Positions 1-7,818 of a stretch of DNA of 15,707 bases are shown here, piece after piece; position 1 is the stretch's first letter; each line of letters starts with the position of its first letter. Source of the DNA: Actinomycetota bacterium (lineage in GTDB: Bacteria > Actinomycetota > Geothermincolia > Fen-727 > Anoxymicrobiaceae). The position numbers and the translations under genes are program-made. Under the pieces are notes generated by a model. That model saw nothing but the letters and a program-made list of their open reading frames with translations. It was not told the origin of the DNA and did no database searches. Location of the stretch: positions 3,949-19,655 of the forward strand of contig PMDX01000112.1 in the NCBI GenBank assembly GCA_003154635.1. The letters run 5' to 3'.

Positions 1-329
1 AGACGCTCTTCCTCATCGAGGTCACAGGCGTCCTTCTTCTTTGCCTGCTTCTTGAAGTCTTCCCATTCGGTGACCTTGCCGAACGCGTACTTGTCGAGTA
101 TGACCCTGATGCTGCTTACCGAGAGACCCTCGTTGCGCATCTTTTTTATTATGAGAAGCCTTCTTAGAAACGCGTCGTCGTAGAAGGCGACATTGGGTTT
201 TGCCTTTTTCGGGCGTGGAAGCAGCCCCTGTGACATGTAGAACTTGATCGTGCTTACCGTCAGCCCGCTTGCCACCGCGAGCTGACTCATCTTCATAGTA
301 TGGTCGTTATTATTGCGTTCTTGTTCCAT
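1..329 (-). CDS. MerR-family transcriptional regulator, N-terminal part (cut by window edge)
   Basis: The minus-strand frame is open from an ATG at 329 to the window edge, giving about 109 residues. An N-terminal winged helix-turn-helix is visible: KMSQLAVASGLTVSTIKFYM (about residues 13-32) is followed by SQGLLPRPKKAKPN and a tyrosine-aspartate stretch (YDDAFLRRL). This is the usual MerR order of recognition helix, then a wing with an LLP-type turn. The following helices (RLLIIKKMRNEGLSVSSIRVIL) match the family. The effector-binding C-terminus lies outside the window, so the ligand cannot be read. A GGGAGGG stretch lies about 12 bases upstream of the ATG, which is a rather long spacing. The gene has its own candidate promoter and lies 212 bp downstream of the FAD oxidoreductase stop on the same strand. 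It could regulate that operon, but nothing in the sequence proves this. The family call is firm; the function is unknown. Confidence 0.85.
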   Translation of the reverse strand, partial: MEQERNNNDHTMKMSQLAVASGLTVSTIKFYMSQGLLPRPKKAKPNVAFYDDAFLRRLLIIKKMRNEGLSVSSIRVILDKYAFGKVTEWEDFKKQAKKKDACDLDEEER

Positions 330-381
330 GCGCCTTTCGATCCCTCCCAAGCTCTCAGGGCGCCACTCAATTCACCACTAG

Positions 382-410
382 AATATAGCATAGTAAGTAA
401 TTTGCTGAAA
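382..410 (-). promoter_or_regulatory. Candidate promoter of the MerR-type gene
   Basis: Read on the minus strand, TATATT (387-382) lies 17 bases after TTTCAG (410-405), within an AT-rich patch between GC-rich neighbours. The -10 is good and the -35 is poor, as expected for a regulated or activator-dependent promoter. Transcription would start near 375, leaving a leader of about 45 bases before the ATG at 329. Confidence 0.4.
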
Positions 411-472
411 GTTCCTTAAAACCAATGAGTCGAATCAACTGACCGAAATGCAAGTTGTTCCCCCACAAGCAT

Positions 473-487
473 GGGTGCCTGGCACCC
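473..487. repeat. Perfect 7-1-7 palindrome (GGGTGCCTGGCACCC)
   Basis: GGGTGCC-T-GGCACCC is a perfect inverted repeat with a one-base centre. It lies in the gap after the FAD oxidoreductase stop at 542. No run of T follows on either strand, so it is not a standard intrinsic terminator. Its form resembles the short GC-rich palindromes that recur between genes (REP-like), or it could be a protein-binding site. Only one copy is seen in this window. Confidence 0.5.
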
Positions 488-541
488 GTGACAGGTTCGG
501 TCTTCCTGTTCTCTTGAAGTGCAGGGCGAGGGGAGGAGATA

Positions 542-2093
542 TTACCAGAGGAGGGTTTTGGCGAAACCTTCGTACATGCCTTCGGCGACTAGTTTGCCGG
601 TGAGGGCGGAGAAGACTATCCCACCGGGCCATATCGCGTAATGACCGGCGAGGTAGAGGTTTTTCACGGGTGTCTTGAACTGCGCGAAGCGGCCGAACAG
701 GGGCGTGCGGTACATGTCGTAAGACCAGCCCATGATGGACCCCTGCGGGTTCAACGTGAAGCGCGCGAGCGTTCGCGGCGTGGCAAGCTCCTTGTAGTCG
801 ACCCTGTCACGGAGACCGGGCATAAGGTACTCCATGTCCTCGATGACGTCGTCGAGCACCTTTGCCTTGAGCGCTTTGTAAGCGTCGTTTCGCGCCATGG
901 GGTCGGCGGAGCCCGTTCCCCAGCCGTTCATCCAGTCGTACGGCACAGGTATACTGGACGATGATGGAGTTCCTGTCCTCTGGCGCCAGCGATTTATCGT
1001 TTCTGGAGACCCAGCTTACCATCGACCAGTTCTTGTGGTGGATGTCGGGGTCGTAGATGTCCTCGCTATTGGCGTACTCTCGCCAGTAGAGGGTGTGATG
1101 CGCCTTGAGGCATTTGTCCAACTCTTCATCCGTCATATCGAGCCCCAGGAACGCCGTGATCACCGAGATGCTGACGGGCCCGTTCTTTATCCTCTCGCGG
1201 AATTTCGAGGGGAACAGGGCGGGGTCGCACATCTCCGTGACGAGCCTCTTGGGGTTACCCGTGTTCACGATCTTGTCGGCGTTGTACTTGAGTCCGTCCG
1301 ATGTCTCGACACCGGTGGCGGTACCCCCCGATACGAGGATCCTGTCGACGGTGCTCGAAAGCTTTATCTCTCCGCCCTTCTCCTTGAAGGAGTCGGCGAG
1401 CATGTGGGCCAGAGCCTCGAGGCCGTCTTTCGGATAGATGTAGTCGTAGAGGAAGCTGTACCAGAAAGAGAAGTACATGAAGAGCAGCATGTTCGAATCG
1501 CCGAACTCGCCGAAAAGGAAGGAGAGCCGTGAATCCTTGAAGATCTCGCGGCTCTTTTCACTTCCCGGCTTGCGGATGCTCGCGGGCATTATCTTAAGCA
1601 TCGGCACGCCCACCTTTGTCATCTTCGCCAGGGTTCGCCACTTGTCGGCGCCCCGAAGGAGAAGGGGGAACGTGAAGTCCCCCACGATGCCTTTCATGAC
1701 GTTGGTGCCCGGCTCGATGAAATCGAACCACGCGTCGATATCGGACGCGGATTCCGGAAAGCAGCTCTTGAAATCGGCCCGTATCTGGTCGAAATCCCTC
1801 AGGGACACATCGCAGTCGGGGGTGACCCACCGGAAGTTCGCCCTGTCCCACTGCCCGGGGTCGAGGACGCCCAGATCCTCGAGTATCGGGAAGAGGATGC
1901 CGACGTTCTCCGTGGACTGCGAACCCGCGTCGAAGAAGTACCCCTTGCGGCGGATGCCCTGAATGTTCCCGCCGATCGTCTTTCCGTGCTCGAGGATGAG
2001 CACTTTCTTGCCTGCGCGCGCCAGGTAGTTCCCGCACACGAGGCCGGCCACGCCCGCCCCAACGATTACGGCGTCATACCTGCTGTTGCTCAT
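542..2093 (-). pseudogene. FAD-dependent oxidoreductase, CrtI/CRTISO-like (COG1233 type), split by a frameshift
   Basis: The ATG at 2093 opens a protein with an N-terminal dinucleotide-binding motif, DAVIVGAGVAGLVCGNYLAR (residues 7-26). This is followed by the FAD ribose-binding acid (LILEHG) and GGNIQGIRRKGYFFDAG, typical of phytoene desaturase / carotenoid isomerase-like flavoproteins. The frame holds to about residue 382 (VQYT, codons ending at 948) and then runs into 46 residues of nonsense, stopping at 807. The true C-terminal part continues in the next frame from about 949 to 542 (PVPYDWMNGW... YLAGHYAIWPGGIVFSALTG). This includes the C-terminal FAD-contacting segment of the family. 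The joined product would be about 516 residues, a normal length. A single +1 step near 949-950 repairs it. There is no homopolymer or slippery heptamer, so I favour a real mutation or a sequencing/assembly error over programmed shifting. It is the last gene of the 4Fe-4S/flavoprotein operon, 24 bp after the iron-sulfur gene. Substrate unknown. Confidence 0.85.
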
Positions 2094-2117
2094 GAGCGTG
2101 ACCTGCCACGTCCTGGC

Positions 2118-2915
2118 TCACTTCAGCTCGACCAGGGCCCCGATACGTGACATGCACTGCTCCACGTAGTCGGGGTTATCGATGGTTATTCGAACGCCGT
2201 CGCGCTTGCACGCGGTGGCGCAGCGCCCGCAGCCCTTGCACTCGACGCCTATCACGGCTTTGCCGTTTGGAATCGTTATCTGGTCGAAGATGCAGGCTTT
2301 CTCGCAGAGGCCGCAGCCGTTACAGTTATCCGTTATCTCGACGTTGACACCCTCGAGCTTGACGAGCATGTCGCGGGCCTCTCTTGACGCCAGCGGCATG
2401 CAGGTGCTGATGCAGCAACAGGTGCAGCAGTGGCATATCGTCATCAGGTGCTCGTGATCCCTGACTCCGAGCATTATCGCGTCTCCCTTGAACTTTCCGA
2501 CGCATGACACGAGACCCATCTCGGTCGCCTGGTGCAGGTGCTCGATAGCTTCGTCGGCCGTCACTATACGCCCTACCTCGGGGTCCACATCTTTCACGGC
2601 GGGGCCGAGGAAAGTGCATCCGAAGTAAGGGTCTGCCTTCTCGCAGTGGTTTTCGCTGCGGCACGGGCATCGCGAGAGGATGAGGTGATCGCTCGCCTCA
2701 CGGATGAAATTCTCGATGATCGTCGTCGGCGCCACGGTGCCGGGTGGCAGCTCCAGGTTCTCATTGACCGGGACGTAAGTGAGGGTTACTGAATCAGGGG
2801 GAAGTACAAGCTTCCCCAACGTTTTGAGTATCGGTATTTTAGTTGATTTGAAGGCAAGACGCCTGTGCTTGTACATACTCAGGACGCGATCGAAACTCTT
2901 CTTGCTCCTGCCCAT
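2118..2915 (-). CDS. Cysteine-rich protein with two C-terminal 4Fe-4S ferredoxin motifs
   Basis: I place the start at the ATG at 2915 (265 residues) because AGGAGGAGGAG lies directly upstream. A GTG 13 codons earlier has no such site. The C-terminal third is a bacterial two-cluster ferredoxin domain: C198-x2-C201-x2-C204-x3-C208 (CNGCGLCEKAC) and C226-x2-C229-x2-C232-x3-C236 (CKGCGRCATAC). The N-terminal two thirds are unusual. They contain C83-P-C85-R with C91 and C100, and a dense cluster CHCCTCCC (C161, C163, C164, C166-C168) with C172. There is no signal peptide or membrane helix, so the protein should be cytoplasmic or bound to a partner. Seven or more extra cysteines could hold a further cluster or metal. 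Lying between two FAD oxidoreductases, it is probably their electron-transfer partner (inference). A paralogue with the same cysteine layout lies at 8208-8861. No specific function is recognised. Confidence 0.88.
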   Translation of the reverse strand: MGRSKKSFDRVLSMYKHRRLAFKSTKIPILKTLGKLVLPPDSVTLTYVPVNENLELPPGTVAPTTIIENFIREASDHLILSRCPCRSENHCEKADPYFGCTFLGPAVKDVDPEVGRIVTADEAIEHLHQATEMGLVSCVGKFKGDAIMLGVRDHEHLMTICHCCTCCCISTCMPLASREARDMLVKLEGVNVEITDNCNGCGLCEKACIFDQITIPNGKAVIGVECKGCGRCATACKRDGVRITIDNPDYVEQCMSRIGALVELK

Positions 2916-3056
2916 GCTCCTCCTCCTCTCTGCGACGTTGGTCGCAGAACTCACGGCCTGCCTGTGCCCCCCCCGGAACAGACACGCGCTATCGGGCGAG
3001 CCACCGGCCTCTATCCCGGCGGCGCACCCACCGACACGCCCGACCCCCGGGCGGTG

Positions 3057-3200
3057 CTACACGAAGTACCGAAACGGCATCTTTGGCGCCTGCGTTATCA
3101 GCAGCCCTGGATAACGCCAGTCGGATTTCTCCGTGCTGGTCGCCAACCACGCCGCCAACCCTACCAGAACCACCGCGGTTACAGTTATCTTCAGTTTCAT
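3057..3200 (-). CDS. Small single-pass membrane peptide (47 aa), translationally coupled
   Basis: The ATG at 3200-3198 overlaps the stop of the upstream FAD oxidoreductase as ATGA, with a GGGAGAG ribosome site a few bases before it. The frame gives 47 residues: a basic start (MKLK), a hydrophobic helix (about residues 5-20, ITVTAVVLVGLAAWLA), then a polar tail with WRYPGLLIT and a final aromatic MPFRYFV. That pattern fits an N-in single-span membrane protein or an uncleaved signal anchor with the tail outside. It sits inside the operon, before the iron-sulfur gene, and may anchor the redox proteins to the membrane (inference). The overlap, ribosome site and hydrophobic profile argue for a real gene. 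Conservation cannot be judged here, and no family is recognised. Confidence 0.55.
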   Translation of the reverse strand: MKLKITVTAVVLVGLAAWLATSTEKSDWRYPGLLITQAPKMPFRYFV

Positions 3201-4732
3201 TTGAATCTCTCCCGGGCGCTGTGCTTCTCAACGAGGCTTGCCGTGATGATGCCGCCCGCGATCACGGTGCAGACACCGCCACCGGGGTGCGTCGAAGCTC
3301 CGGCGAGATACAGGTGGTCGATGCTCTTTGACTTGTTCGACGGCCTGAACATCGCCATGTGTGAGATATCGGTCTGTATGCCGTATACGGCGCCACCCGG
3401 ACTCAGGAGCATTCTCTCGAGGTCTTTGGGCGTGGCCATGTCGCGATAGACGATATGGTCGGAGAGGTCCGGGATTATGTACTTTTCGATTGTCGCGATG
3501 GCGTCATCGATCCATTGCTCCTTGTGTCGGTCCCAATCGTTGCCGGCCAGGGCGTAAGGCGCGAGGCCCATATGCGTGAGGACGTGCTTGCCCTTGGGCG
3601 CGAGCGCCGGGTCTATCTTGCTCGCCCACGACACGAGGCCCATGATCTCCGGCTTGCCGTCCATCTCGAATATCTTGCCCTTGAGGTAGTAATCGCTCCA
3701 GTATTCGTTCATGACCTCGGGGCCTGTCAGCGTCAGGGTATGGTGAGCGCGGAGCGGCGGCTCGTAGTCGACGCCCATGTAGATCATCGGGCACGGCATC
3801 GAGAGCTCCATGGAGTTGATCCCGCGCCAGACATACCACGGCAGATGCTCGTGCCCGACCAGCTCGGTGTATGTCTTCCTGGCGTTTATCGCCGATATGA
3901 CAACCTTTGAGGTAATCTCCGTACCGTCCCACAGCTCGACGCCCCTGACGGTCCGGTCTTCGGTGACGATGCGGACGGCGCGCCTTCCGAACTGCACCTC
4001 TCCACCCAGGTCCTCGAGCGCCTTCTTTATCCCGTTGGGGATACCTATCATCCCGCCGTTCTTGGGATAGAAGATTCCCTCGTGCTCTACCAGCCCGACC
4101 ATGGCGTAGAGCCCCGCGCACATGTCGGGTGGCAGCCCCGCGTAGAAAGACTGGAACGCCATCGTCGCGAGCACATCCGGGTCCTTGAAGTACTTCCTTA
4201 CGATCTTCTGGTGGGTCGTCGCGAACATGGGTAACGCATTGAGCATGCCCGGATATTTCTTTATCAGGCGAAGGACGTCGACGAACCCCTGGCAGGGCGC
4301 GAAGAAAAACTCGTTCATCAGTCCCATTATCCGCGGGGTGTACTTGCGCGCAAAATCGAGGAACGCGCGCCCGTCCTCGGGGGAGATCTGAGCGATGACC
4401 TCCGCGGTCGCCTCTACGTCCGTCGGATAGGCGAAGCGTTTGCCCGCGCCTATATCGCAATAGTCGTAGATCGGGTCGACCGTGTGCCAGGGAATGTAAT
4501 CCTCAATGTCGAGCTCGAGCCGCCTGAACAGCTCGTAGAACGCCGCGGGCGCTTCGACGACGCTCGCTCCGACGTCGAAGTGGAAACCCTCCGCCTCGAA
4601 CGTCGAGCAGCATCCGCCGATGCGGTCCGACTGCTCCAGCACCAGGGTTTTCATCCCGGCTTTCTGACAGAGAGCCCCCGCGGAGAGACCTCCCACACCT
4701 CCGCCGATTACGATCGCATCGTAGTCCGGCAT
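3197..4732 (-). CDS. FAD-dependent oxidoreductase, phytoene desaturase / CRTISO-like (NAD(P)-binding Rossmann type)
   Basis: AAAGGAGGAG just upstream fixes the start at the ATG at 4732 (511 residues); the frame extends 18 codons further without a better site. The N-terminus carries the FAD-binding motif DAIVIGGGVGGLSAGALCQK (residues 5-24), E33 for the ribose, and RIGGCCSTFEAEGFHFDVGAS, the hallmark of the CrtI / prolycopene isomerase superfamily. Near the C-terminus, HLYLAGASTHPGGGV and the following glycines form the usual FAD-contacting end. Length and domain order are normal. Such enzymes desaturate, isomerise or reduce long hydrophobic substrates, often at the membrane face. No carotenoid biosynthesis gene (crtB, crtE) is in the window, so a carotenoid substrate is not supported. 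It is the first gene after a strong promoter and is related to the frameshifted enzyme at 542-2093, though clearly diverged from it. Substrate unknown. Confidence 0.92.
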   Translation of the reverse strand: MPDYDAIVIGGGVGGLSAGALCQKAGMKTLVLEQSDRIGGCCSTFEAEGFHFDVGASVVEAPAAFYELFRRLELDIEDYIPWHTVDPIYDYCDIGAGKRFAYPTDVEATAEVIAQISPEDGRAFLDFARKYTPRIMGLMNEFFFAPCQGFVDVLRLIKKYPGMLNALPMFATTHQKIVRKYFKDPDVLATMAFQSFYAGLPPDMCAGLYAMVGLVEHEGIFYPKNGGMIGIPNGIKKALEDLGGEVQFGRRAVRIVTEDRTVRGVELWDGTEITSKVVISAINARKTYTELVGHEHLPWYVWRGINSMELSMPCPMIYMGVDYEPPLRAHHTLTLTGPEVMNEYWSDYYLKGKIFEMDGKPEIMGLVSWASKIDPALAPKGKHVLTHMGLAPYALAGNDWDRHKEQWIDDAIATIEKYIIPDLSDHIVYRDMATPKDLERMLLSPGGAVYGIQTDISHMAMFRPSNKSKSIDHLYLAGASTHPGGGVCTVIAGGIITASLVEKHSARERFK

Positions 4733-4816
4733 CTTAGTCTCCTCCTTTTGAACCCCGCCGCAGGCGCGGCTTTGCACGAGATTCAAATCAGATAGCCGAA
4801 TTGACCATCGCGTTGG

Positions 4817-4845
4817 ATTATAGTTACTGCCTTTGACTATGTAAA
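4817..4845 (-). promoter_or_regulatory. Strong sigma70-type promoter of the flavoprotein / 4Fe-4S operon
   Basis: On the minus strand TTTACA (4845-4840) and a perfect TATAAT (4822-4817) are separated by exactly 17 bases. Transcription should start near 4810, giving a leader of about 78 bases before the ATG at 4732. The leader holds a small GCCGC/GCGGC hairpin and ends in the AAAGGAGGAG ribosome site. No operator is obvious. Confidence 0.8.
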
Positions 4846-4993
4846 CGTAATATTCAGTTTTTTTCGGACAGTGAATTTGACTGATACGGGTGCGGGAGGA
4901 AGGGGATCGGTCACCCGCGCGAGACTGGACCGTCCGGTGAATAGCCCGAAGGGCTCGCCACCCGCCACCCGCTTTCGATTATCAACCGGAAAG

Positions 4994-5019
4994 CTCCACT
5001 CCCCGTGATGGGGGAGGAG
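4994..5019. other. GC-rich hairpin upstream of the phosphatase gene
   Basis: CTCC-(AC)-TCCCC pairs with GGGGA-GGAG around a short loop (4994-5004 with 5011-5019). It lies just before the -10 element of the phosphatase. A second small hairpin (AGCCC-GAA-GGGCT) lies near 4940. No T-run follows either, so a terminator role is not supported. They occupy the gap between the divergent genes at 4732 and 5072. Confidence 0.35.
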
Positions 5020-5037
5020 CGGTCGCATCAGGTCTTG

Positions 5038-5043
5038 TATAAT
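5038..5043 (+). promoter_or_regulatory. -10 element of the phosphatase gene
   Basis: A perfect TATAAT at 5038-5043 would start transcription near 5050, about 22 bases before the TTG start at 5072. The in-frame ATG at 5042 overlaps this -10 element and so could not be on the transcript. No good -35 is seen 16-18 bases upstream. Confidence 0.5.
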
Positions 5044-5071
5044 GTTTGTATTTCCTCACCAAGGAGCTGCA

Positions 5072-5701
5072 TTGAGTAAAGTCATCCTGGTCCGGCACGG
5101 ACGCACGGCGTGGCACGAGGAAGGCCGCTACGCCGGGACGGCCGACATTCCGCTCGACGAGTTCGGTCAAGAGCAGGCAAAGCGAGTTGCGACCCTCCTC
5201 AAAGGGAGCGAAGTCGACGTCATCTACTCGAGCCCGCTCTCCAGGTGCCTCGAGCTCGCGACGCTCGTGAGCTACGAGCACGGTCTGGAGGTCGTCGTCG
5301 ACGAGCGACTCCGTGAGATCGACCTCGGCCGCTGGGACGGCGAGATGATGCAGGACATAGTCAAGAAAGACGGAGAGATACTCAAGAAATGGATCGCGGA
5401 CCCGAGCTTGGTGACGGTCCCGGGCGGCGAGTCGCTCATTGCCGTCCAGGAGCGCGCGATGGCGTGGCTGGGCGAGGTGAGCACGCTTCACCCCGACGGA
5501 AACATCGTGGCCTCCAGCCACGGCGGGCCCATTCGTGCCATTATCGCCGCCGTCCTTGGCCTCCCGCTCGGGAACATCTTCCGACTGACGGTGGACCTCG
5601 CATCGGTCTCGGTGCTCAATTACAAGGGCAAGTTCTCGAACCTCGAGACCATGAACGAGCGCTCGCACCTGGACGGGGTCCGGGGCGGGTCGATGCTTTA
5701 A
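5072..5701 (+). CDS. Histidine phosphatase family protein (phosphoglycerate mutase / CobC-like)
   Basis: I choose the TTG start at 5072 (209 residues). AAGGAG lies 5 bases upstream, the catalytic RHG motif then falls at residues 8-10 as is normal, and the earlier ATG at 5042 lies in the promoter. The phosphohistidine motif is VILVRHGRT (R8, H9). It is followed by the second arginine in SSPLSRCLE (R58), the acid E82 in LREIDLGRWDGE, and the second histidine in SSHGGPIRA (H150). All four core catalytic residues are present, so the protein should be an active cytoplasmic phosphomonoesterase. Length and LREIDLGRWDG resemble alpha-ribazole phosphatase (CobC) and broad-specificity phosphatases. No cobalamin gene is nearby, so the substrate is open. 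It ends 12 bp from the convergent hydrolase gene, with no clear terminator between them. Confidence 0.92.
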   Translation: MSKVILVRHGRTAWHEEGRYAGTADIPLDEFGQEQAKRVATLLKGSEVDVIYSSPLSRCLELATLVSYEHGLEVVVDERLREIDLGRWDGEMMQDIVKKDGEILKKWIADPSLVTVPGGESLIAVQERAMAWLGEVSTLHPDGNIVASSHGGPIRAIIAAVLGLPLGNIFRLTVDLASVSVLNYKGKFSNLETMNERSHLDGVRGGSML

Positions 5702-5713
5702 CGGCCGCTTGGC

Positions 5714-7600
5714 CTACTGGGAGTTGACCGGTACGATCACGCATGACGGCGACGGGTTGTCATGGAAGATGTTTATGAACGACAACCCCCACAGCGGCCA
5801 CGTCTCGATCATGTCGGAAGTGCGAAGCTCGAGCTCGATCTTGTGGCCCGCCTTTACCATGTGAGAGCAGGCGACCATCTCGATCGGCGCCCCCGCCGTC
5901 GTGATCCGGCTCCAGGTATTCTTGTTGTTGCCCTCGTACCACCCGCGGCATATCAACGCCCTGGTGCCGTCCGGCGCAACGTCGTAAAGCCTCGGAATTA
6001 TCTGTGTGAACTGGTTTGACGACTGGTACGTCAGGACCATGCGTGGCGTTCCTTCGACAAGCGTATCGGACGTCACGGGCGCCGTATCGTAGGTGTAATG
6101 CTGGTACGGCATGTCGAGCAGGGTCATGTTTTCCGGTATCGCCATGTCCTGACCGCCAATCAAGGAGGTAGCGTCGTTGATGTAGGGAACCGATATCGAG
6201 CCGGAGAAGCCGGTGTTCAGGAGCAGGTCCGGGGTCGCTGACGCGGACGGCTCGGTCGTAAGAGTTCCCTGCCTGAAGCCGGTGCCGCCGCCGAGGTAGT
6301 AAGGTATGTTTTGCGTTCCCGTTGGTGGCCACTGGCTCGCCGTTCCGTAGCGCGTTGATCCCCAGTCGCGATAGTAAGTGACAGCAGGCTCCTGTTCCAC
6401 GCCGTTGCTGGCGCCCTTGAGGAAATGATCGAACCAGTTGGACACCTCCTGCATGATCCATTCTTTTTCCGGGTCTTTGGGCTGGCCGAGGTTGATCGGC
6501 ATGTCCATTCCACCTATGTGCCCGTGGTTCTCGATGATAATGCGATGAGGCGCGGATATCATCGATGTGAATACGCCGAGGCCTTCGTTGGGGATGAAGA
6601 GGTCGTCGTTGAAACCCGCGACGATCAGCATCGGAGCAGTGATCGGATGCTCGACCTTACCGTCGAGCTCCTCGTCGCACCACCACCTGGCCGACCTCTT
6701 CTTCAGGTACATCTTGGCCTCTTCCTCGTAAGCTTCTTGTCTCTGCGTGGCTATCGCGTAGATCCTCGCGAGCCCTGGATCAACGCTGTTAATGAGGCCC
6801 TGCCCGCTTGACATTATGCTCATGACTGAGGAGAGCTTCTGCCATGCATCCATATCGGGGTCCGTCAGAACCGAGAGCACGTTGATCATCGCACCCGCGA
6901 CGTTGCCCATGTAGCTTCCCACGACCAGCATCGTCGCCCAGAAGAACTTCACCGCGCCGTTGGGGTAGATGGAGGTGAGCAGGTCGGCCCCCCCGTGCAT
7001 GGGGACGACAGCCCTGATCCGCGGGTCCCCCGGGTCGCCCGCTCTCGGGTTCAGCCGTGGAGCCGCAAGGAAGCTGTGAACGCCACCCATCGAGTAGCCG
7101 GTGACCCCGACTATCGGGCCGATGGAGTCTTTGGCCACAGGGAACCTGGCGTCCTGGCCAACGAGGGTGATGATAGTGCTCAAGTCTTTCATCTCGTAGT
7201 CGGGGTCTATGCAGTTGATCGTGCCTTCCGCCGCGAACCATCCCCTCACGGTATAGGTCACGCCCACGTACCCCTTACTTGCGTACTTTGGAGCGAGACC
7301 GTCGTATATCGACTTGTTGGTATCCCACGCGTGCACGAACACGACCACGGGAAACGTTTCACCCTGGGTTTTCTGAACCGGCCAGTACACGCTGACCGGG
7401 AGCTTAACGCCATCGCTCATGGCCCAGCGCTCGTCGACCTTCGTGACGTTGTACGCTGTGGTGGTGGCTGTGGTGGCTGTGGTGGCGGTGGTGCCGGTTT
7501 TCCGGGGTGGCGCTTTTTTCACCGGGCGTGCAAAAGCCACGGTCGAAAAGATGATCAGGATCGCGAGGACAATGGCAACGACTTTCAGGCTCTTGCGCAT
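5714..7600 (-). CDS. Exported alpha/beta hydrolase, CocE/NonD - X-Pro dipeptidyl-peptidase (S15) type
   Basis: GAGGAGG a few bases upstream supports the ATG at 7600 (628 residues). The protein opens with a clear signal peptide (MRKSLK, hydrophobic residues 8-20, cleavage near AFA-RP). A low-complexity Ala/Thr linker follows (residues 35-49), encoded by 9-bp tandem repeats at 7458-7492. The hydrolase domain begins at VDERWAMSDGVKLPVSVYWP. Likely catalytic residues are S170 in GVTGYSMGGV, D332 or D333 in VAGFNDDLFIP, and H359 or H361 in ENHGHIGGM. The last 200 residues look like the jelly-roll lid/binding domain of S15 and CocE enzymes. The length fits the family. It should act outside the inner membrane on an ester or a peptide with a penultimate proline; which one cannot be read. 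It is a single gene, convergent with the phosphatase and divergent from rnpB. Confidence 0.88.
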   Translation of the reverse strand: MRKSLKVVAIVLAILIIFSTVAFARPVKKAPPRKTGTTATTATTATTTAYNVTKVDERWAMSDGVKLPVSVYWPVQKTQGETFPVVVFVHAWDTNKSIYDGLAPKYASKGYVGVTYTVRGWFAAEGTINCIDPDYEMKDLSTIITLVGQDARFPVAKDSIGPIVGVTGYSMGGVHSFLAAPRLNPRAGDPGDPRIRAVVPMHGGADLLTSIYPNGAVKFFWATMLVVGSYMGNVAGAMINVLSVLTDPDMDAWQKLSSVMSIMSSGQGLINSVDPGLARIYAIATQRQEAYEEEAKMYLKKRSARWWCDEELDGKVEHPITAPMLIVAGFNDDLFIPNEGLGVFTSMISAPHRIIIENHGHIGGMDMPINLGQPKDPEKEWIMQEVSNWFDHFLKGASNGVEQEPAVTYYRDWGSTRYGTASQWPPTGTQNIPYYLGGGTGFRQGTLTTEPSASATPDLLLNTGFSGSISVPYINDATSLIGGQDMAIPENMTLLDMPYQHYTYDTAPVTSDTLVEGTPRMVLTYQSSNQFTQIIPRLYDVAPDGTRALICRGWYEGNNKNTWSRITTAGAPIEMVACSHMVKAGHKIELELRTSDMIETWPLWGLSFINIFHDNPSPSCVIVPVNSQ

Positions 7601-7696
7601 AGCGCCCTCCTCAGTTGAGGCCCTGCTTCTTAACGAGTAGTTTGCCCGGCGAGTGCGACCGGGCGTCACCTGCGCTTGCATCCAGTACCGGCTTAA

Positions 7697-7724
7697 TTAA
7701 TAGTACAACATATGCAATTAGCAA
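7697..7724 (-). promoter_or_regulatory. Possible promoter of the hydrolase gene
   Basis: This AT-rich patch upstream of the hydrolase reads TTGCTA (7724-7719), 16 bases, TATTAA (7702-7697) on the minus strand. The -10 matches consensus only at 4 of 6. It is the most promoter-like stretch in the gap, but a weak call. Confidence 0.3.
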
Positions 7725-7804
7725 ATACCTCCGGATTGACCGCTCTTTCCAGGCTTCGGCTTGGAATTGAGATGAGTGGTGCGAGAGATGGGCGGCGCGT
7801 GAAG

Positions 7805-7813
7805 TGTTACAAT
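7805..7813 (+). promoter_or_regulatory. Extended -10 promoter of rnpB
   Basis: TGTTACAAT (TG at 7805-7806, TACAAT at 7808-7813) is an extended -10 element. It predicts a start near 7820, which is exactly where the P1 helix of the RNase P RNA begins. No good -35 is seen, as is usual for extended -10 promoters. Confidence 0.6.
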
Positions 7814-7818
7814 CAAAT

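Noticed and set aside
940..955. Programmed ribosomal frameshifting in the second flavoprotein
   Set aside because: There is no slippery heptamer, no in-frame stop near the shift and no stimulating structure; a mutation or sequence error is simpler.
3197..4732. Carotenoid biosynthesis gene cluster
   Set aside because: Only the CrtI-like fold is present; no phytoene synthase, prenyl synthase or cyclase lies near, and the family has many non-carotenoid members.
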